This document shows, in pieces, positions 42,001 through 50,542 of a stretch of 64,000 bases of DNA. The translations under genes were made by a program, and so were the position numbers. The first letter of the stretch is position 1. The number at the start of each line of letters is the position of its first letter. This DNA is from DSUN01 sp035527715 (GTDB taxonomy: Bacteria > Planctomycetota > PUPC01 > DSUN01): the NCBI GenBank assembly GCA_035527715.1, contig DATKZY010000082.1, positions 1-64,000 on the forward strand, in the 5' to 3' direction. The notes beneath the pieces were generated by a model that had not been told where the DNA came from, searched no databases, and saw only the letters and a list, made by a program, of their open reading frames with translations.

Positions 42001-45000
42001 GGCGGGTGCCTTCGCCGTGCCTTCCGCCCGGCCGAGCTCGTGCTGGAGGGCCTCCATTGCGGGCACCAGCTCCGCGGGAGCAAGGGTCGTCTTGTCGGCC
42101 GCTCGCGCCTCGGCGAGGCCGGGCACGTCGGGCGTCGCCGCCGTCTTGTGGGGGCTGCCCGACTTGGGCTGAAGGGCTTCGCGGACCACGCTCTCGAGCT
42201 GCTCACGGCTCAGTGCGCGAAGCTGGGCGAGCCGCGCCGCCTCGACCTGCGTCGCCTCCTGGGGCCTCGGCGTCGGCGTCTCCCGGGTCCGCGAGGGGTC
42301 GCGTAATTCCTCCATGATCTGCGCGAGGTCCTCCACGGTGAGCTTCTTCGCATCGGGCTCGCGGGGGGCCAGGTCGAGCTTCTCCTCCACTTTCGGCTTG
42401 TCGAGCCGGGCCAGGGTGGGGTCGAGCTTCCGCCGTTCGCTCTCCAGCAGTTCGCGCGCCAGGCGCGCGGCATCCTGCTGGCGGCGCTCGGCGTCGAGGC
42501 GGCGCTCGCGCTCGGCCTGCGCGCGAAGCTCGTCGGCCGCACTCGCCTGCCGACTCGAGAAGCTGCCGGCCGCCCCCGCTCTGATGCCGACGCGGAAGAG
42601 CGGGCCAAGCTCGCGCTTGCGCACCTTCTCGGCGAGGAAAAGGTCGAGGGTCACGAACAGGGCGGCGACGTGCAGGAGCGCCGAGACGGCGAAGTACCTC
42701 GACATCCGCGGCACCCGCTTCGACCGCAGGAGCCAGCGCGCCAGCAGGTACGTCGCCACCAGGATCGCCACGAGCAGGCACAGCAGCACGAAGAGGAGCG
42801 CCCCTTCGAACCACCCGATCGGCCCAGGCCCGGTCGCCGCGATGCCGTGCCCAAACGCGGGCGCCTGAGCGGGCACCACCTCGACGCGGACCTCGAAGGT
42901 GGCGGAATCGCCCGGGCCGCGGACCTCCCACACGAGCCGCCGCTCGCCCGCCGAGGCGTCGGGCGCCACCGCCAGCTCGATGCCGATCGGGTGCATCACG
43001 CAGGGCAGCAGCGCGGCACCCGACCGCTCGGCCGCCAGGGTGAGGCCCGCTGCCATCGGGGGATTCGCAAGCGAGACTCTCTGTTCGCGGCGGGAGACGG
43101 ACTCGATGGCCAGGGCCAGCTCGGCCCGCTGGCCCGGCGACATCGGGCCGAAGTCGAGCACCGGCCCCACCAGCAGGAAGGTGGTCCGCGGCGTAGTGAA
43201 GACGCTGCCGCGAATGCGAAGCGACGCGGGCAGCGACCGCCCGCGAGCCGTGACCGTGGCCTCGAAGGCAGCCTCGTCCGGGCCGGTTGCAGGCAAGATG
43301 CGCAGGGATATGGCCTGAGACCCCGACCCAGGGAGCGTGCACTCCCTTGGCTCCGCGCTCACGGCCACGAGATCGGCCGGCGCATCGAGCTTCTCGATGG
43401 CAACGCTCTGCGGCTCGGCGACGAGCGACCGCACCCGCACGTGGAACTGCTCGGCGATGCCCGCCTGGAGGCGGCCGGCGTCCAGCTCGGCAGGCTCGAA
43501 GGCAATGGACTCGTGCGGCGGACGGAACAGGAGCGCGCGGGCCTCAAGCGAAGCGCCCCGCGACGGGCCGCGGAGGCTCACCGTGGCACTCCGCGGGCCG
43601 GGCTTCGCTGCGTCCTGGGCGACCAGGCGAAGCGTCACGCTCGCCTTGCCGCGCGGCGGAAGGGTGACGGTCGTCGGCTCGACCGCCAGCCGCCAATCCC
43701 CCGCCGCCTCGGGTACGCTCAGCTCGACCCGCTGCTCGGCGTCCACGAGCGAGGCGACCTCGACCTGAAGCACCTTGCTCGTGCCGATGGCCACCTTGTC
43801 GAAGTCAAGGGCAGCCGCCACATCGAAGGTGTTGGCCGCGCCGACCATCGCCGTGCAGGCGATCTTGCGCTCGCCCAGCGGCGTCCGGACGACCAGTTCG
43901 CCGCGATAGGCGCCGGGCGGCTGGGCAGGCGGCACGTGGAGGCGGACCTGGACAGCCGTCGGCTCCTCGGGCTTGACCTTCACCACTTCCAGAGGCTCCA
44001 ACGCCAGCGCTGCGACGCCCTTGGGGCCGGCGAGGGGCGAGGCGCTGATGGCCGCCTCGCGCGGCGCCAGCCCCTCGATGCTCAGCGTGAGCTGGCGCTC
44101 GACCGCCTGGCCGGGACTGACCTCGCCGAAGTCGAGGGCGGCAGGCGCCACGGCGAAGCTCGGCCGTACGACGCGCGCCACCACGGGCACCTCCACCGTG
44201 CCGACCGGCGTCGCGACGACAACCTTCGCCTTCACCTCGCCCGTTGCCTGGTCGGGCGCGGACGCCAGTGCCACTCGCACGCTCGCCTGCTTCGGGCCGA
44301 GGTCGAGGGCCGCTGGGACCACCGTGAGCCGCGGCTCGGAGGCCGCGAGCCGCGCGGGCACGGCGCCGCGCGGGTGGAGCCGGACCTCAAAGACCGCCTC
44401 TGCCTTGCCCCCGCTCTCGATGGCCCCGAGGTCGAGCGTCGCTCTGTCGAGCACCAGCTTGGGGTGCCGCACCTCGACGGCCACGGGCAGGGAGAGCCGG
44501 TCGTACTTACTGGCCAGCTCGATGGTGCCGCTGTAGCGCCCCGCCTTCTGGCCGGGCGGCACGCGGAGAGCGACGGCGATGGACGTGAGCCGTCCCGAGT
44601 GGAGATTGCGGACCGGCGATTGCGGGCTGCGGATCTCCGCCGGCAGCCCCAGGTCAGAAATCCGCAACGCAACGTCCTCGCGTGTGGGCAGCGGGGCGGC
44701 GAGCTTGAGGTCGAACGTCTTCTCCGCGGACTCGCCGCTGTAGAGGGTGCCGAAGTCGAGCTGGCCCACCGAGGCCCAGAGCTTAGAGCATCCCTCGCTG
44801 GAGATGGTCGTCGTGAGGTGGAGCTCGCGCTCGAAGCGGTGGCCCGCCGGCGTGGTGCCCGAGGCCACCAGGAGGATGGCACACTCCCCCGCCTGCTCGC
44901 AGCCTGGGAGGAAGGCGGCGAAGACGCCGTCGTCCGCGGCGGTATCGGAGTGTCGGCCGTCGTCATAGATGGCCACGGGCTGGGAGCCCGTGCCGCCGGG

Positions 45001-46425
45001 CGGTTTGACGCGGGCCTCGACGCGCGCATCGGCCGGCACCGTGTCGCCGTTGGCAAGGCTGACCGCGATCTCGATCGGCTCGCCGCGGAGATAGGTCGGC
45101 TTGAGGGGGAACGCGCGGAGCAGCAGCGGCGTGGCCGCCGTGGCGGCCAGGGCGACCTCGGCCGGGCGCGGCGCCGCAACGCGCGCCACCCAGCGGCCCG
45201 GCGGCGGGGTCCAGAGGTCGTAGTGCTGGTAGTTGGCCTTGCGGCCGAAGGCGATGCCCCGCTCGCCCTTCGGGACCTCGGGCGTCAGCAAGCGGTCGGC
45301 AGGGGTGCGCAGCGCGAACGCCAGGTCCGGCTCGTGAGCGTTCAGGCTCACGGTCAAGGCCGAGATCGTGTCGTCCACCCACACGGTGTCTTCGGCTGGA
45401 GCATTGGCCTGGAGCGACAGGCTGCGGGAGCGGATGGCGACCTTCTTCTGGAGGGTGAGGCAGATTCTGCCGAAGATGTCCTGAAGCTCGGCGTTGGTGG
45501 GTGCGCCGTGGTACTCGCCCCCCGTGTCGGCCGAGATGCGCCGCAGGACCTCGGCGTCGGCCCGCTCGGACAGGCCGACGGTGTAGACCCGCCAGTGGTG
45601 CTCGGCAAAGGCGCGGTGGGCGTCCTCGTAGCGCCCCGGCTCGTCCTTGCCGTCGGTGAGGAGGATGATGGCCTTGGCCGGGTTGGGCGACTTCGCCAGG
45701 AGGGCCTGCGCCTCCTTGAGCGCGCCGTCTATGTCGGTCTGCCCCTCGGCGCCCACCTGGTCAATCGCCTCGTAGAGGGCGTTGGCCTCCGCGGGCGAGG
45801 TGAGGGGCGCGAGCGTGCGGGCCTCGTGGTTGAAGGCCACGATGCCGATGCGGCCGATGCGCGGGCTGCGGGCAGCGAGGTCCACAAACGTCTTTGCCGC
45901 GGCGATGCGCAGCCGCTCCCGGTCGGTCCGCCGCATCGAGAGCGATTCGTCAATCAGCAGCGCGACGTCCAACTCCTCCCCGCCCGGATCGAGGAAGCGG
46001 GCGAGGCGGTGCGCGGCGAGCACCTGGCCGCCGCGGGTGACGCGGACCACGAGCTGGCACGCCCCCGTCCCGGCGTCGGGCGGGAGCTGGCGCAGGTCGA
46101 GGTAGTAGCTGTTGCCGAATCGCTTGAGGAAGATGCGTCGCAGGCGATAGCGCTCCGCCGCCGCGGCGGCCGCCGACAGCTCGGCGGGGGCGATGTGGAC
46201 GGCGAAGTCGGCGGCGGTGAGTTCCTCGGAGAAGCTGCTGGGGACCTCGATGCGGAGCAGCACGTCGAGGGCGGCGCCCTGGGCCTCCGCCCGCACGACG
46301 TCGAGGCGCAACGCCTGCCCTTGCCTCGCGCCCATCGAGGGCTCCGCCGACAATGCGACGCCTGCCGCGAGGCAGAAGGCGGCGAACAGGGCGTGCAGCC
46401 GGCGGAACACCATCCTATCCCTCAC
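39076..46425 (-). CDS. Giant vWA / Ig-like / two-helix / DUF4159 envelope protein
   Basis: 2449 residues. The GTG start overlaps the exbD stop; an ATG four codons later is possible. Order: signal peptide (FRRLHALFAAFCLAAGVALSA); vWA domain (about 146-330) with a complete MIDAS site, DESLS at 159, Thr230 and Asp258 (LTDGKDE); about 850 residues of Ig-like beta segments with recurring LDFGxxxxG openings; membrane helix 1 (about 1206-1230); a basic loop RSKRVPRMSR; helix 2 (about 1244-1266); a charged coiled coil (about 1294-1360); an Ala/Pro/Gly-rich arm of about 600 residues; DUF4159 (about 2026-2240, from MALTTIKYGGGEADWD); and a beta-type end. The basic loop puts both large halves outside the cytoplasm. 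exbB and exbD precede it. Two segments (about 605-615 and 1528-1538) derive from word-like spacer repeats. Confidence 0.8.
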   Translation of the reverse strand: MRDRMVFRRLHALFAAFCLAAGVALSAEPSMGARQGQALRLDVVRAEAQGAALDVLLRIEVPSSFSEELTAADFAVHIAPAELSAAAAAAERYRLRRIFLKRFGNSYYLDLRQLPPDAGTGACQLVVRVTRGGQVLAAHRLARFLDPGGEELDVALLIDESLSMRRTDRERLRIAAAKTFVDLAARSPRIGRIGIVAFNHEARTLAPLTSPAEANALYEAIDQVGAEGQTDIDGALKEAQALLAKSPNPAKAIILLTDGKDEPGRYEDAHRAFAEHHWRVYTVGLSERADAEVLRRISADTGGEYHGAPTNAELQDIFGRICLTLQKKVAIRSRSLSLQANAPAEDTVWVDDTISALTVSLNAHEPDLAFALRTPADRLLTPEVPKGERGIAFGRKANYQHYDLWTPPPGRWVARVAAPRPAEVALAATAATPLLLRAFPLKPTYLRGEPIEIAVSLANGDTVPADARVEARVKPPGGTGSQPVAIYDDGRHSDTAADDGVFAAFLPGCEQAGECAILLVASGTTPAGHRFERELHLTTTISSEGCSKLWASVGQLDFGTLYSGESAEKTFDLKLAAPLPTREDVALRISDLGLPAEIRSPQSPVRNLHSGRLTSIAVALRVPPGQKAGRYSGTIELASKYDRLSLPVAVEVRHPKLVLDRATLDLGAIESGGKAEAVFEVRLHPRGAVPARLAASEPRLTVVPAALDLGPKQASVRVALASAPDQATGEVKAKVVVATPVGTVEVPVVARVVRPSFAVAPAALDFGEVSPGQAVERQLTLSIEGLAPREAAISASPLAGPKGVAALALEPLEVVKVKPEEPTAVQVRLHVPPAQPPGAYRGELVVRTPLGERKIACTAMVGAANTFDVAAALDFDKVAIGTSKVLQVEVASLVDAEQRVELSVPEAAGDWRLAVEPTTVTLPPRGKASVTLRLVAQDAAKPGPRSATVSLRGPSRGASLEARALLFRPPHESIAFEPAELDAGRLQAGIAEQFHVRVRSLVAEPQSVAIEKLDAPADLVAVSAEPRECTLPGSGSQAISLRILPATGPDEAAFEATVTARGRSLPASLRIRGSVFTTPRTTFLLVGPVLDFGPMSPGQRAELALAIESVSRREQRVSLANPPMAAGLTLAAERSGAALLPCVMHPIGIELAVAPDASAGERRLVWEVRGPGDSATFEVRVEVVPAQAPAFGHGIAATGPGPIGWFEGALLFVLLCLLVAILVATYLLARWLLRSKRVPRMSRYFAVSALLHVAALFVTLDLFLAEKVRKRELGPLFRVGIRAGAAGSFSSRQASAADELRAQAERERRLDAERRQQDAARLARELLESERRKLDPTLARLDKPKVEEKLDLAPREPDAKKLTVEDLAQIMEELRDPSRTRETPTPRPQEATQVEAARLAQLRALSREQLESVVREALQPKSGSPHKTAATPDVPGLAEARAADKTTLAPAELVPAMEALQHELGRAEGTAKAPAAPAAGDVQAQRTTQGPVAERGALPGERVTVAEAPRGISDSEPPAESRRSDNSGLSAMRNPRSPIGNPQQAPIALDTPAEAIAPVEGAGVRAATPSGQAGAVAPREVTASRPGGEAAIERGTVGGERVPVGEARAPAATGRPSPEAAVVAALPRAIEGPVSERRPAPIAFATPDEQPTADPLIELPGTPRDGRKEAEPVAVAVVRAVVSGGGSEKPSAAVAAAPAVAGLRGTEPAPTPAERPTLSGVGLPARGPAAGKPGMKVAPRLDSLELVEGPLIAARHEALGEGGELGPQPVVALWRLRPRGDEGGRFAMAGGAAGASQLAPRGGAADRPVAALGMRDASPVARHDGSRAVVSAPEPQLEEAVEAGPRAAASGPRAAEVPGPGAVAARRESSAASIERAGLPSAGPAAGIPRRDGPRSEGPRLARPVSSVAHEALPLPGAGRPTAAPLDESRPEESVEVGPRVAGGGAGMVPLTPSDTGAARAASTPGTGPASRVPHDASRATLSPRSASLALARSGSAWRLLLPALAARGEEAGALVGDASGTVRNMALTTIKYGGGEADWDAHRTAMPFLAWQLRERVGFNLETDVLDVPLASGKIMGSPWVFMTGHKDFHLTDAEVASLRRYVLGGGTLWAEDCTHEDDPTWDRAFRREIARVLKGDEGHQLRRITKEDNHPVFRSCFDLREGYKGYFPPPGDKFRQSYIEGIEIGGRLAVIYTRNDYGCGLEIKPDTHPGKVSLSSLSPAEMQESSFLMASNIVIYALTGGRGVADRGLAGKAAASLRRQREAAQAQRDPYEQAPATVFDNFAEERWLVETEWQGAAPANLRHMRRADPKAEGKRLAVSFQLRKGDAKTVLVRDLPQESDLSGQERCYIDVESRLEGGARIAIALITVPDWRYFESRPAFVKPGRQRIYFDLRAPTWKTGEPVAEGESEYCRRPAGLQAVRRFVVLLYPVQPTGTIVLDQIEFRSKP

Positions 46426-46850
46426 TCTTTATGAGTCTCGAACGCCGTCGCGATGAAGTAGTGCTTCACGTTCGCCTTCTTGCAGGCGTTCAACACGTCC
46501 ACGACCCGCTGGTGGTAGGCGTGCTTGTCGCCGCGGATGATGACGACCAGATTCGGGTTGTCCTTCACACCCTGGAAGAGCCTCCGGGTGACCTGCTCGA
46601 GGGTCAGGATTTTCTCGTTGATGACCAGGAACCCGCCGTCGGCCTCGCTGCGGACGTTAACGGTGATCTCGCGCTCGGGGTGCTGGGTGGAGCGGCCCTC
46701 GCTGGCCTTGGGCGGGTCCACCTTGATGTCCTTCTCGATCCTGTGGAAGCTGGTGGCGGTGAGGAAGAACAAGAGGAGCTGGAAGACGACATCGATGAGC
46801 GGCGTCATCGGCAGCCCTTCGTCCTCCTCACGGCGGCGATGAATCCGCAT
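46422..46850 (-). CDS. exbD: ExbD/TolR-type biopolymer transport protein
   Basis: 142 residues. A short cytoplasmic start (MRIHRRREEDEGLP) leads into one helix, MTPLIDVVFQLLLFFLTATSF, with the proton-path Asp conserved (Asp20). A periplasmic ExbD/TolR domain follows (ITVNVRSEADGGFLVINEKILTLEQV, LVVIIRGDKHAYHQRVVDVLNACKKA). With ExbB it forms a proton-driven motor in the inner membrane. The start lies inside the exbB 3' end (23-bp overlap) and the stop overlaps the start of the giant vWA gene, so all three are translationally coupled. Confidence 0.92.
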   Translation of the reverse strand: MRIHRRREEDEGLPMTPLIDVVFQLLLFFLTATSFHRIEKDIKVDPPKASEGRSTQHPEREITVNVRSEADGGFLVINEKILTLEQVTRRLFQGVKDNPNLVVIIRGDKHAYHQRVVDVLNACKKANVKHYFIATAFETHKE

Positions 46851-47673
46851 GCTTGGGGCTTCCCTTCAGGGCATCAGCCAAGTGCGAAGCGGAGTCCTCG
46901 ATCTGCACGATCATCCGGTCCGCCTTGTCGCGGTAGTAGTGGTAGAAGCAGTAGCAGGGGATGGCCACGGCGAGGCCGGCGAAGGTGGTCAGCAGCGCGG
47001 TCGCCACGCCGGCGGCGAGCTGGCGCGGGTCGCCCATCGCGCCCTTCTGGGCCACGACGTCGAACGCCATGATCATGCCCTGCACCGTGCCCAGGAGGCC
47101 CAGCAGCGGGGCCACGCTGGTCACGATGCTCAGCGGGCGGTTGAAGCGGTCCATCTGCCACTGCTCGCGCTCGCCCGCCTCCTCCATCGCCGTCTCCATC
47201 TCCTCGCGCGAGCGGTCGGCCACGGCGAGGCCGGTCGCCAGCACGCGGCTGAGAGCCGACGGCTTTTCCTCGCACAGCCGCTGGGCCTCGGCGATGCCCG
47301 CGCCCCGTGCCGCGTCCACAACCGCCTTGCCGACGCCTGGGGGGATGACCGCCCTCTGCCGCAGGGCCACGGCGCGCTCGAAGATGAAGGCCAGGCCGAT
47401 GATCGACGCGGCCAGGATGGGCCACATCAGCACGCCGCCGGCGAGAAACGTCTCCCACAGGTTCTTGCCGATGATCGAGCCGCGCTCGGAGTCTCCCGGC
47501 GCCGCCGCATCCCCTGCGACCGGCAGGACGGTCGAGGCGCGCTCGGGCGCCTCCGTGGGACCGCTCGGCGCCTTGGCGGGGCCGGGCGGCGCGGGCGTCG
47601 CAGCCTCTCCCCCAGCCGCAGCCGCCACACAAACCACGAGGAGGAAGCTAAGCCAAGTGCAGGACTTGCCCAT
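46828..47673 (-). CDS. exbB: MotA/TolQ/ExbB proton channel family protein
   Basis: 281 residues from the ATG at 47673 (MGKSCTWLSFLLVVCVAAAAGGEA), which begins with a signal peptide as in ExbB forms with a periplasmic N-terminus; a GTG at 47745 is in frame but adds non-signal sequence and would leave no room for the promoter. After a Pro-rich stretch come three helices: LMWPILAASIIGLAFIFERA, SIVTSVAPLLGLLGTVQGMIMAF (the conserved core) and GVATALLTTFAGLAVAIPCYCFY. First gene of the operon with exbD and the giant vWA protein. Confidence 0.92.
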   Translation of the reverse strand: MGKSCTWLSFLLVVCVAAAAGGEAATPAPPGPAKAPSGPTEAPERASTVLPVAGDAAAPGDSERGSIIGKNLWETFLAGGVLMWPILAASIIGLAFIFERAVALRQRAVIPPGVGKAVVDAARGAGIAEAQRLCEEKPSALSRVLATGLAVADRSREEMETAMEEAGEREQWQMDRFNRPLSIVTSVAPLLGLLGTVQGMIMAFDVVAQKGAMGDPRQLAAGVATALLTTFAGLAVAIPCYCFYHYYRDKADRMIVQIEDSASHLADALKGSPKHADSSPP

Positions 47674-47743
47674 CGTGTGCTGTACGCTCCTGACCAGAGG
47701 GCCCTCGAGGTGGGCGCGCGCCTTCCGGCAAGCGCTTACATTC

Positions 47744-47771
47744 ACTTTAGCACTTCCATTCGCACAAGCAA
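47744..47771 (-). promoter_or_regulatory. Candidate promoter for the exbB-exbD-vWA operon
   Basis: Minus strand: TTGCTT (47771-47766), 16 bp, TAAAGT (47749-47744), about 70 bp before the chosen exbB ATG, in an AT-rich patch. Confidence 0.5.
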
Positions 47772-47880
47772 GGCTTTCTTACAAATGTTGACATGAGCGC
47801 ACGACAACTGACAATCCGGTGCTCCGCGCCGGGCGCGCGACGGCGCCGGCGCATGCGTCGGGCCCGGCGTCTCCCGGTGT

Positions 47881-47909
47881 TTGACTTTTGCCGGAGGCAT
47901 ATCTATACT
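47881..47909 (+). promoter_or_regulatory. σ70-type promoter abutting the hom start
   Basis: TTGACT (47881-47886), 17 bp, TATACT (47904-47909). The ATG at 47911 would lie upstream of the expected transcription start, which bears on the choice of start codon. Confidence 0.65.
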
Positions 47910-47910
47910 C

Positions 47911-49257
47911 ATGGCTTACGTGCGAACTCCCGAAGAATCGAGGCCGAGCGTGGACACCAAGACCTGCTGCGTGGGGCTCGTGGGCTTCGGCACGGTGGGC
48001 AGCGGGGTCGCCAAGATCCTGCTGAACAGTGCCGATCAGCTCCGGGCCAAGACGGGCATCAACGTCGTTCTCAAGCGGATCTGCGACATTGACCTCACGA
48101 CCGACCGCGGGGTCGCCGTGCCCGCCGGGGTGCTGACGAGCGATCTGAACGCAGTTCTCGCGGACCCCGAGATCGAGGTGGTGGTCGAGCTGGTCGGCGG
48201 CACGACCGTCGCCAAGGAGATCACGCTGCGGGCCATCGCCGCCGGGAAGCGGGTGGTGACGGCGAACAAGGCGCTCCTGGCCGAGGCGGGCCGCGAGCTG
48301 TTCCGGGCCGCGCACGAGCGCGGCGTGTCCATCTCCTTCGAGGCGAGCGTCGGCGGCGGCATTCCCATCGTCGCCGCCCTGCGCGACGGCTTGATCGCCA
48401 ACGACATCGAGTCCATCATCGGCATCGTCAATGGCACCTGCAACTACATCCTCACCCGGATGACCGCGGAGGGCGCGACCTATCAGCAGGCGCTCGGCGA
48501 GGCCCAGAGTCACGGGTATGCCGAGCGCGACCCGCGGCTCGACGTGGAGGGCATTGATTCGGCGCACAAGCTGGCCATCCTGGCCGCCCTGGGCTTCGCC
48601 GCCGACTTCCACTACCACGAGGTGTACATCGAGGGCATCACCCGCACCGACCCTGTGGACATCGCCCACGGCTCCGAGCTGGGCTACACGCTGAAGCTCC
48701 TGGCCATTGGCAAGCGGTTTGGCGACGAACTGGAGCTGCGGGTGCATCCGACGCTGCTGCCGGCCGAGCACCCCCTGGCCTCGGTGCACGACGTGTTCAA
48801 CGGCATCTGGGTGCGCGGCAGCGCGGTGGGCGACACGATGTTCTACGGGCGCGGCGCCGGCCAGATGCCGACAGCGAGCGCGATCGTGTCGGACATCGTG
48901 GACATTCTCATCGGCAAGGCGAAGCACACGTTCGAGCGGCTGCGGCTGCTCCCCGGCCGCACGGAGAGCGTGCGGGTGCGGCCGATCGAGGAGATCGAGA
49001 CCCGCTACTACCTGCGCTTCAGCGCGCTGGATCGTCCGGGGGTGTTGGCGAAGATCGCCGGGGAGTTCGGCCACCACCAGATCAGCATCGCCTCGGTTCT
49101 CCAGAAGGAGCGCCACGCCACGCGCGCGGTGCCGCTGATCATCATGACCCACCAGGCCCGCGAGGCCGACCTGCGGCACGCCCTCGCCGCCATCGAGCCG
49201 CAGGGCATCGTCGAGGGCCCGCCGGTCGTGATCCGGGTCGAAGGCGAACATGAATGA
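47911..49257 (+). CDS. hom: Homoserine dehydrogenase
   Basis: Reduces aspartate semialdehyde to homoserine (threonine and methionine branch). NAD(P)-binding VGLVGFGTVGSGVAKIL, catalytic block VVTANKALLAEAG, VGGGIPIVAALRDGLIAN and GIVNGTCNYILTRM, then a C-terminal ACT domain (RFSALDRPGVLAKIAGEFGHHQISIASV) for feedback control. It is 448 residues from the ATG at 47911; if the promoter just before it is real, translation more likely starts at the GTG at 47950 (VDTKTCCVGLVGFG, 435 residues). The next gene overlaps its 3' end by 8 bp. Confidence 0.95.
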   Translation: MAYVRTPEESRPSVDTKTCCVGLVGFGTVGSGVAKILLNSADQLRAKTGINVVLKRICDIDLTTDRGVAVPAGVLTSDLNAVLADPEIEVVVELVGGTTVAKEITLRAIAAGKRVVTANKALLAEAGRELFRAAHERGVSISFEASVGGGIPIVAALRDGLIANDIESIIGIVNGTCNYILTRMTAEGATYQQALGEAQSHGYAERDPRLDVEGIDSAHKLAILAALGFAADFHYHEVYIEGITRTDPVDIAHGSELGYTLKLLAIGKRFGDELELRVHPTLLPAEHPLASVHDVFNGIWVRGSAVGDTMFYGRGAGQMPTASAIVSDIVDILIGKAKHTFERLRLLPGRTESVRVRPIEEIETRYYLRFSALDRPGVLAKIAGEFGHHQISIASVLQKERHATRAVPLIIMTHQAREADLRHALAAIEPQGIVEGPPVVIRVEGEHE

Positions 49258-50542
49258 CGCGCAGCCCCAAGGCGGCACGCCGTCCCCCGCGGAGGGGTTC
49301 CTGGCAGGGGTCCCGTCCGAGCTTCGGCCGTCGCGCCCGCTCCAGCTTCCGCCCGCCCTCGCAGAGGCCGAGCTGACCGCGCGGCTGCTGGAGCTCGCCT
49401 CGCCCAACACGCACCTCGACGAGGCCGTGTGCTTCCTCGGCGGCGGCACGTGGGACCACTATGTGCCCGCCATCGTGGACGAGCTGGCGGGCAGCGTGCC
49501 CCCGTGCGTCGTCGCGCCGTCGTCGCCGCAGCCCGTGCTCCAGACCGTGTTCGAGCTTCAGGGCCTCTTCACCGCGCTGACGGGGCTGGAGCTGTCGTGC
49601 GCGCCGTTTGCCGATGGCCCCTCGGCTCTGGCCGAGGCCATTCGCACGGCCGCGCGCGCCACGGGGCGCGATGGGGCCATCCTGGCCAGGACCATGCAGC
49701 CGCGCTACCGCGGCATCGCCAGGTCGCTCCTCTCCCCTCCGCTCGCCCTCCAGGAGGCCGGCTACCACGCCGGGGCGACGCGGCCGAGCGACGTCGAGCG
49801 CCTGCTCTCGGACCGCATCGCGTGCGTCGTGGTCGAGCAGCCGAACTTCCTCGGGTGCTTCGAGGACCTGGCCGCGCTCGCCGAGGTGGCTCATCGCCGC
49901 GGCGCGCTGCTCGTGGTGAAGGCCGACCCGATCGCCCTCGGCATCCTCGCGCCGCCGGGGGCCGTCGGCGGCGACATCGCCGTGGCGGATGCCCAGCCGC
50001 TCGGCGCCCGCCCGCTCTACGGCAGCGAGTCGCTCGGCCTCCTCGCCTGCCGCGAGACGCTTGGCCCCTCGCTCGGCGGCTGGCGGGTGGAGCGACGCGG
50101 CGACGCCTTCCACGCGGTGGGCACTGCGAACCAGTGGGTCCGGGCGGACCAGGTCGTGCGGCCCGTGGCCTACCTGGCGGCCCTTGGGGCCGAGGGGCTG
50201 GCCCGAGCCGCCACGCTCTCGATGAGCCTGGCTCACGCCACGCAGCGCCGCATCACCACGATCGAGGGCCTGACGCTGCGGTTCCGAGCGCCCTACTTCA
50301 AGGAGTTCGTGATCGAGTGCGACGGCGAGCCCGACGACCTCGCCCAGGCGCTGCTCGAGAGCAACGTCCTGGGCGCGCTGCCGCTGCGGGCCGACTATCC
50401 CGAGATGGAGAACTGCATGCTGTTCGCCGCCACGGAGCGGCGGAGCCGCGCCGACATCGAGCTGCTGCGCCACACGCTGGAACTGCTCAGCGAGATGGGC
50501 GGCGGCGGCGACGACCTGAGCCTGGACGCCGACGATGCCTAA
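49250..50542 (+). CDS. GcvPA-like protein (glycine decarboxylase P-protein, subunit 1 type)
   Basis: 430 residues. Like GcvPA it begins with a helical lead (GVPSELRPSRPLQLPPALAEAELTARLLELA) followed by CFLGGGTWDHYVPAIVDELA, the subunit's signature. It then departs from the family: the segment normally rich in TPYQ-E-SQG reads VVAPSSPQPVLQTVFELQGL, and the 'SLYDGATA-AEA' block reads PFADGPSALAEAIR. So it is clearly a homologue but many conserved positions are replaced. The start overlaps hom by 8 bp, and the gcvPB-like gene overlaps its stop by 8 bp. An ordinary role in glycine cleavage is doubtful; see the finding on this pair. Confidence 0.7.
   Translation: MNDAQPQGGTPSPAEGFLAGVPSELRPSRPLQLPPALAEAELTARLLELASPNTHLDEAVCFLGGGTWDHYVPAIVDELAGSVPPCVVAPSSPQPVLQTVFELQGLFTALTGLELSCAPFADGPSALAEAIRTAARATGRDGAILARTMQPRYRGIARSLLSPPLALQEAGYHAGATRPSDVERLLSDRIACVVVEQPNFLGCFEDLAALAEVAHRRGALLVVKADPIALGILAPPGAVGGDIAVADAQPLGARPLYGSESLGLLACRETLGPSLGGWRVERRGDAFHAVGTANQWVRADQVVRPVAYLAALGAEGLARAATLSMSLAHATQRRITTIEGLTLRFRAPYFKEFVIECDGEPDDLAQALLESNVLGALPLRADYPEMENCMLFAATERRSRADIELLRHTLELLSEMGGGGDDLSLDADDA

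Noticed and set aside
36250..42306. A 2018-codon open frame on the plus strand
   Set aside because: It lies opposite the macroglobulin and vWA genes, has no recognisable domain, and is made of Arg/Ala/Gly-rich sequence expected from the antisense of GC-rich genes.
42670..46434. A 1254-codon open frame on the plus strand
   Set aside because: Antisense to the giant vWA gene, whose MIDAS motif, signal peptide and helices make the minus-strand reading certain.
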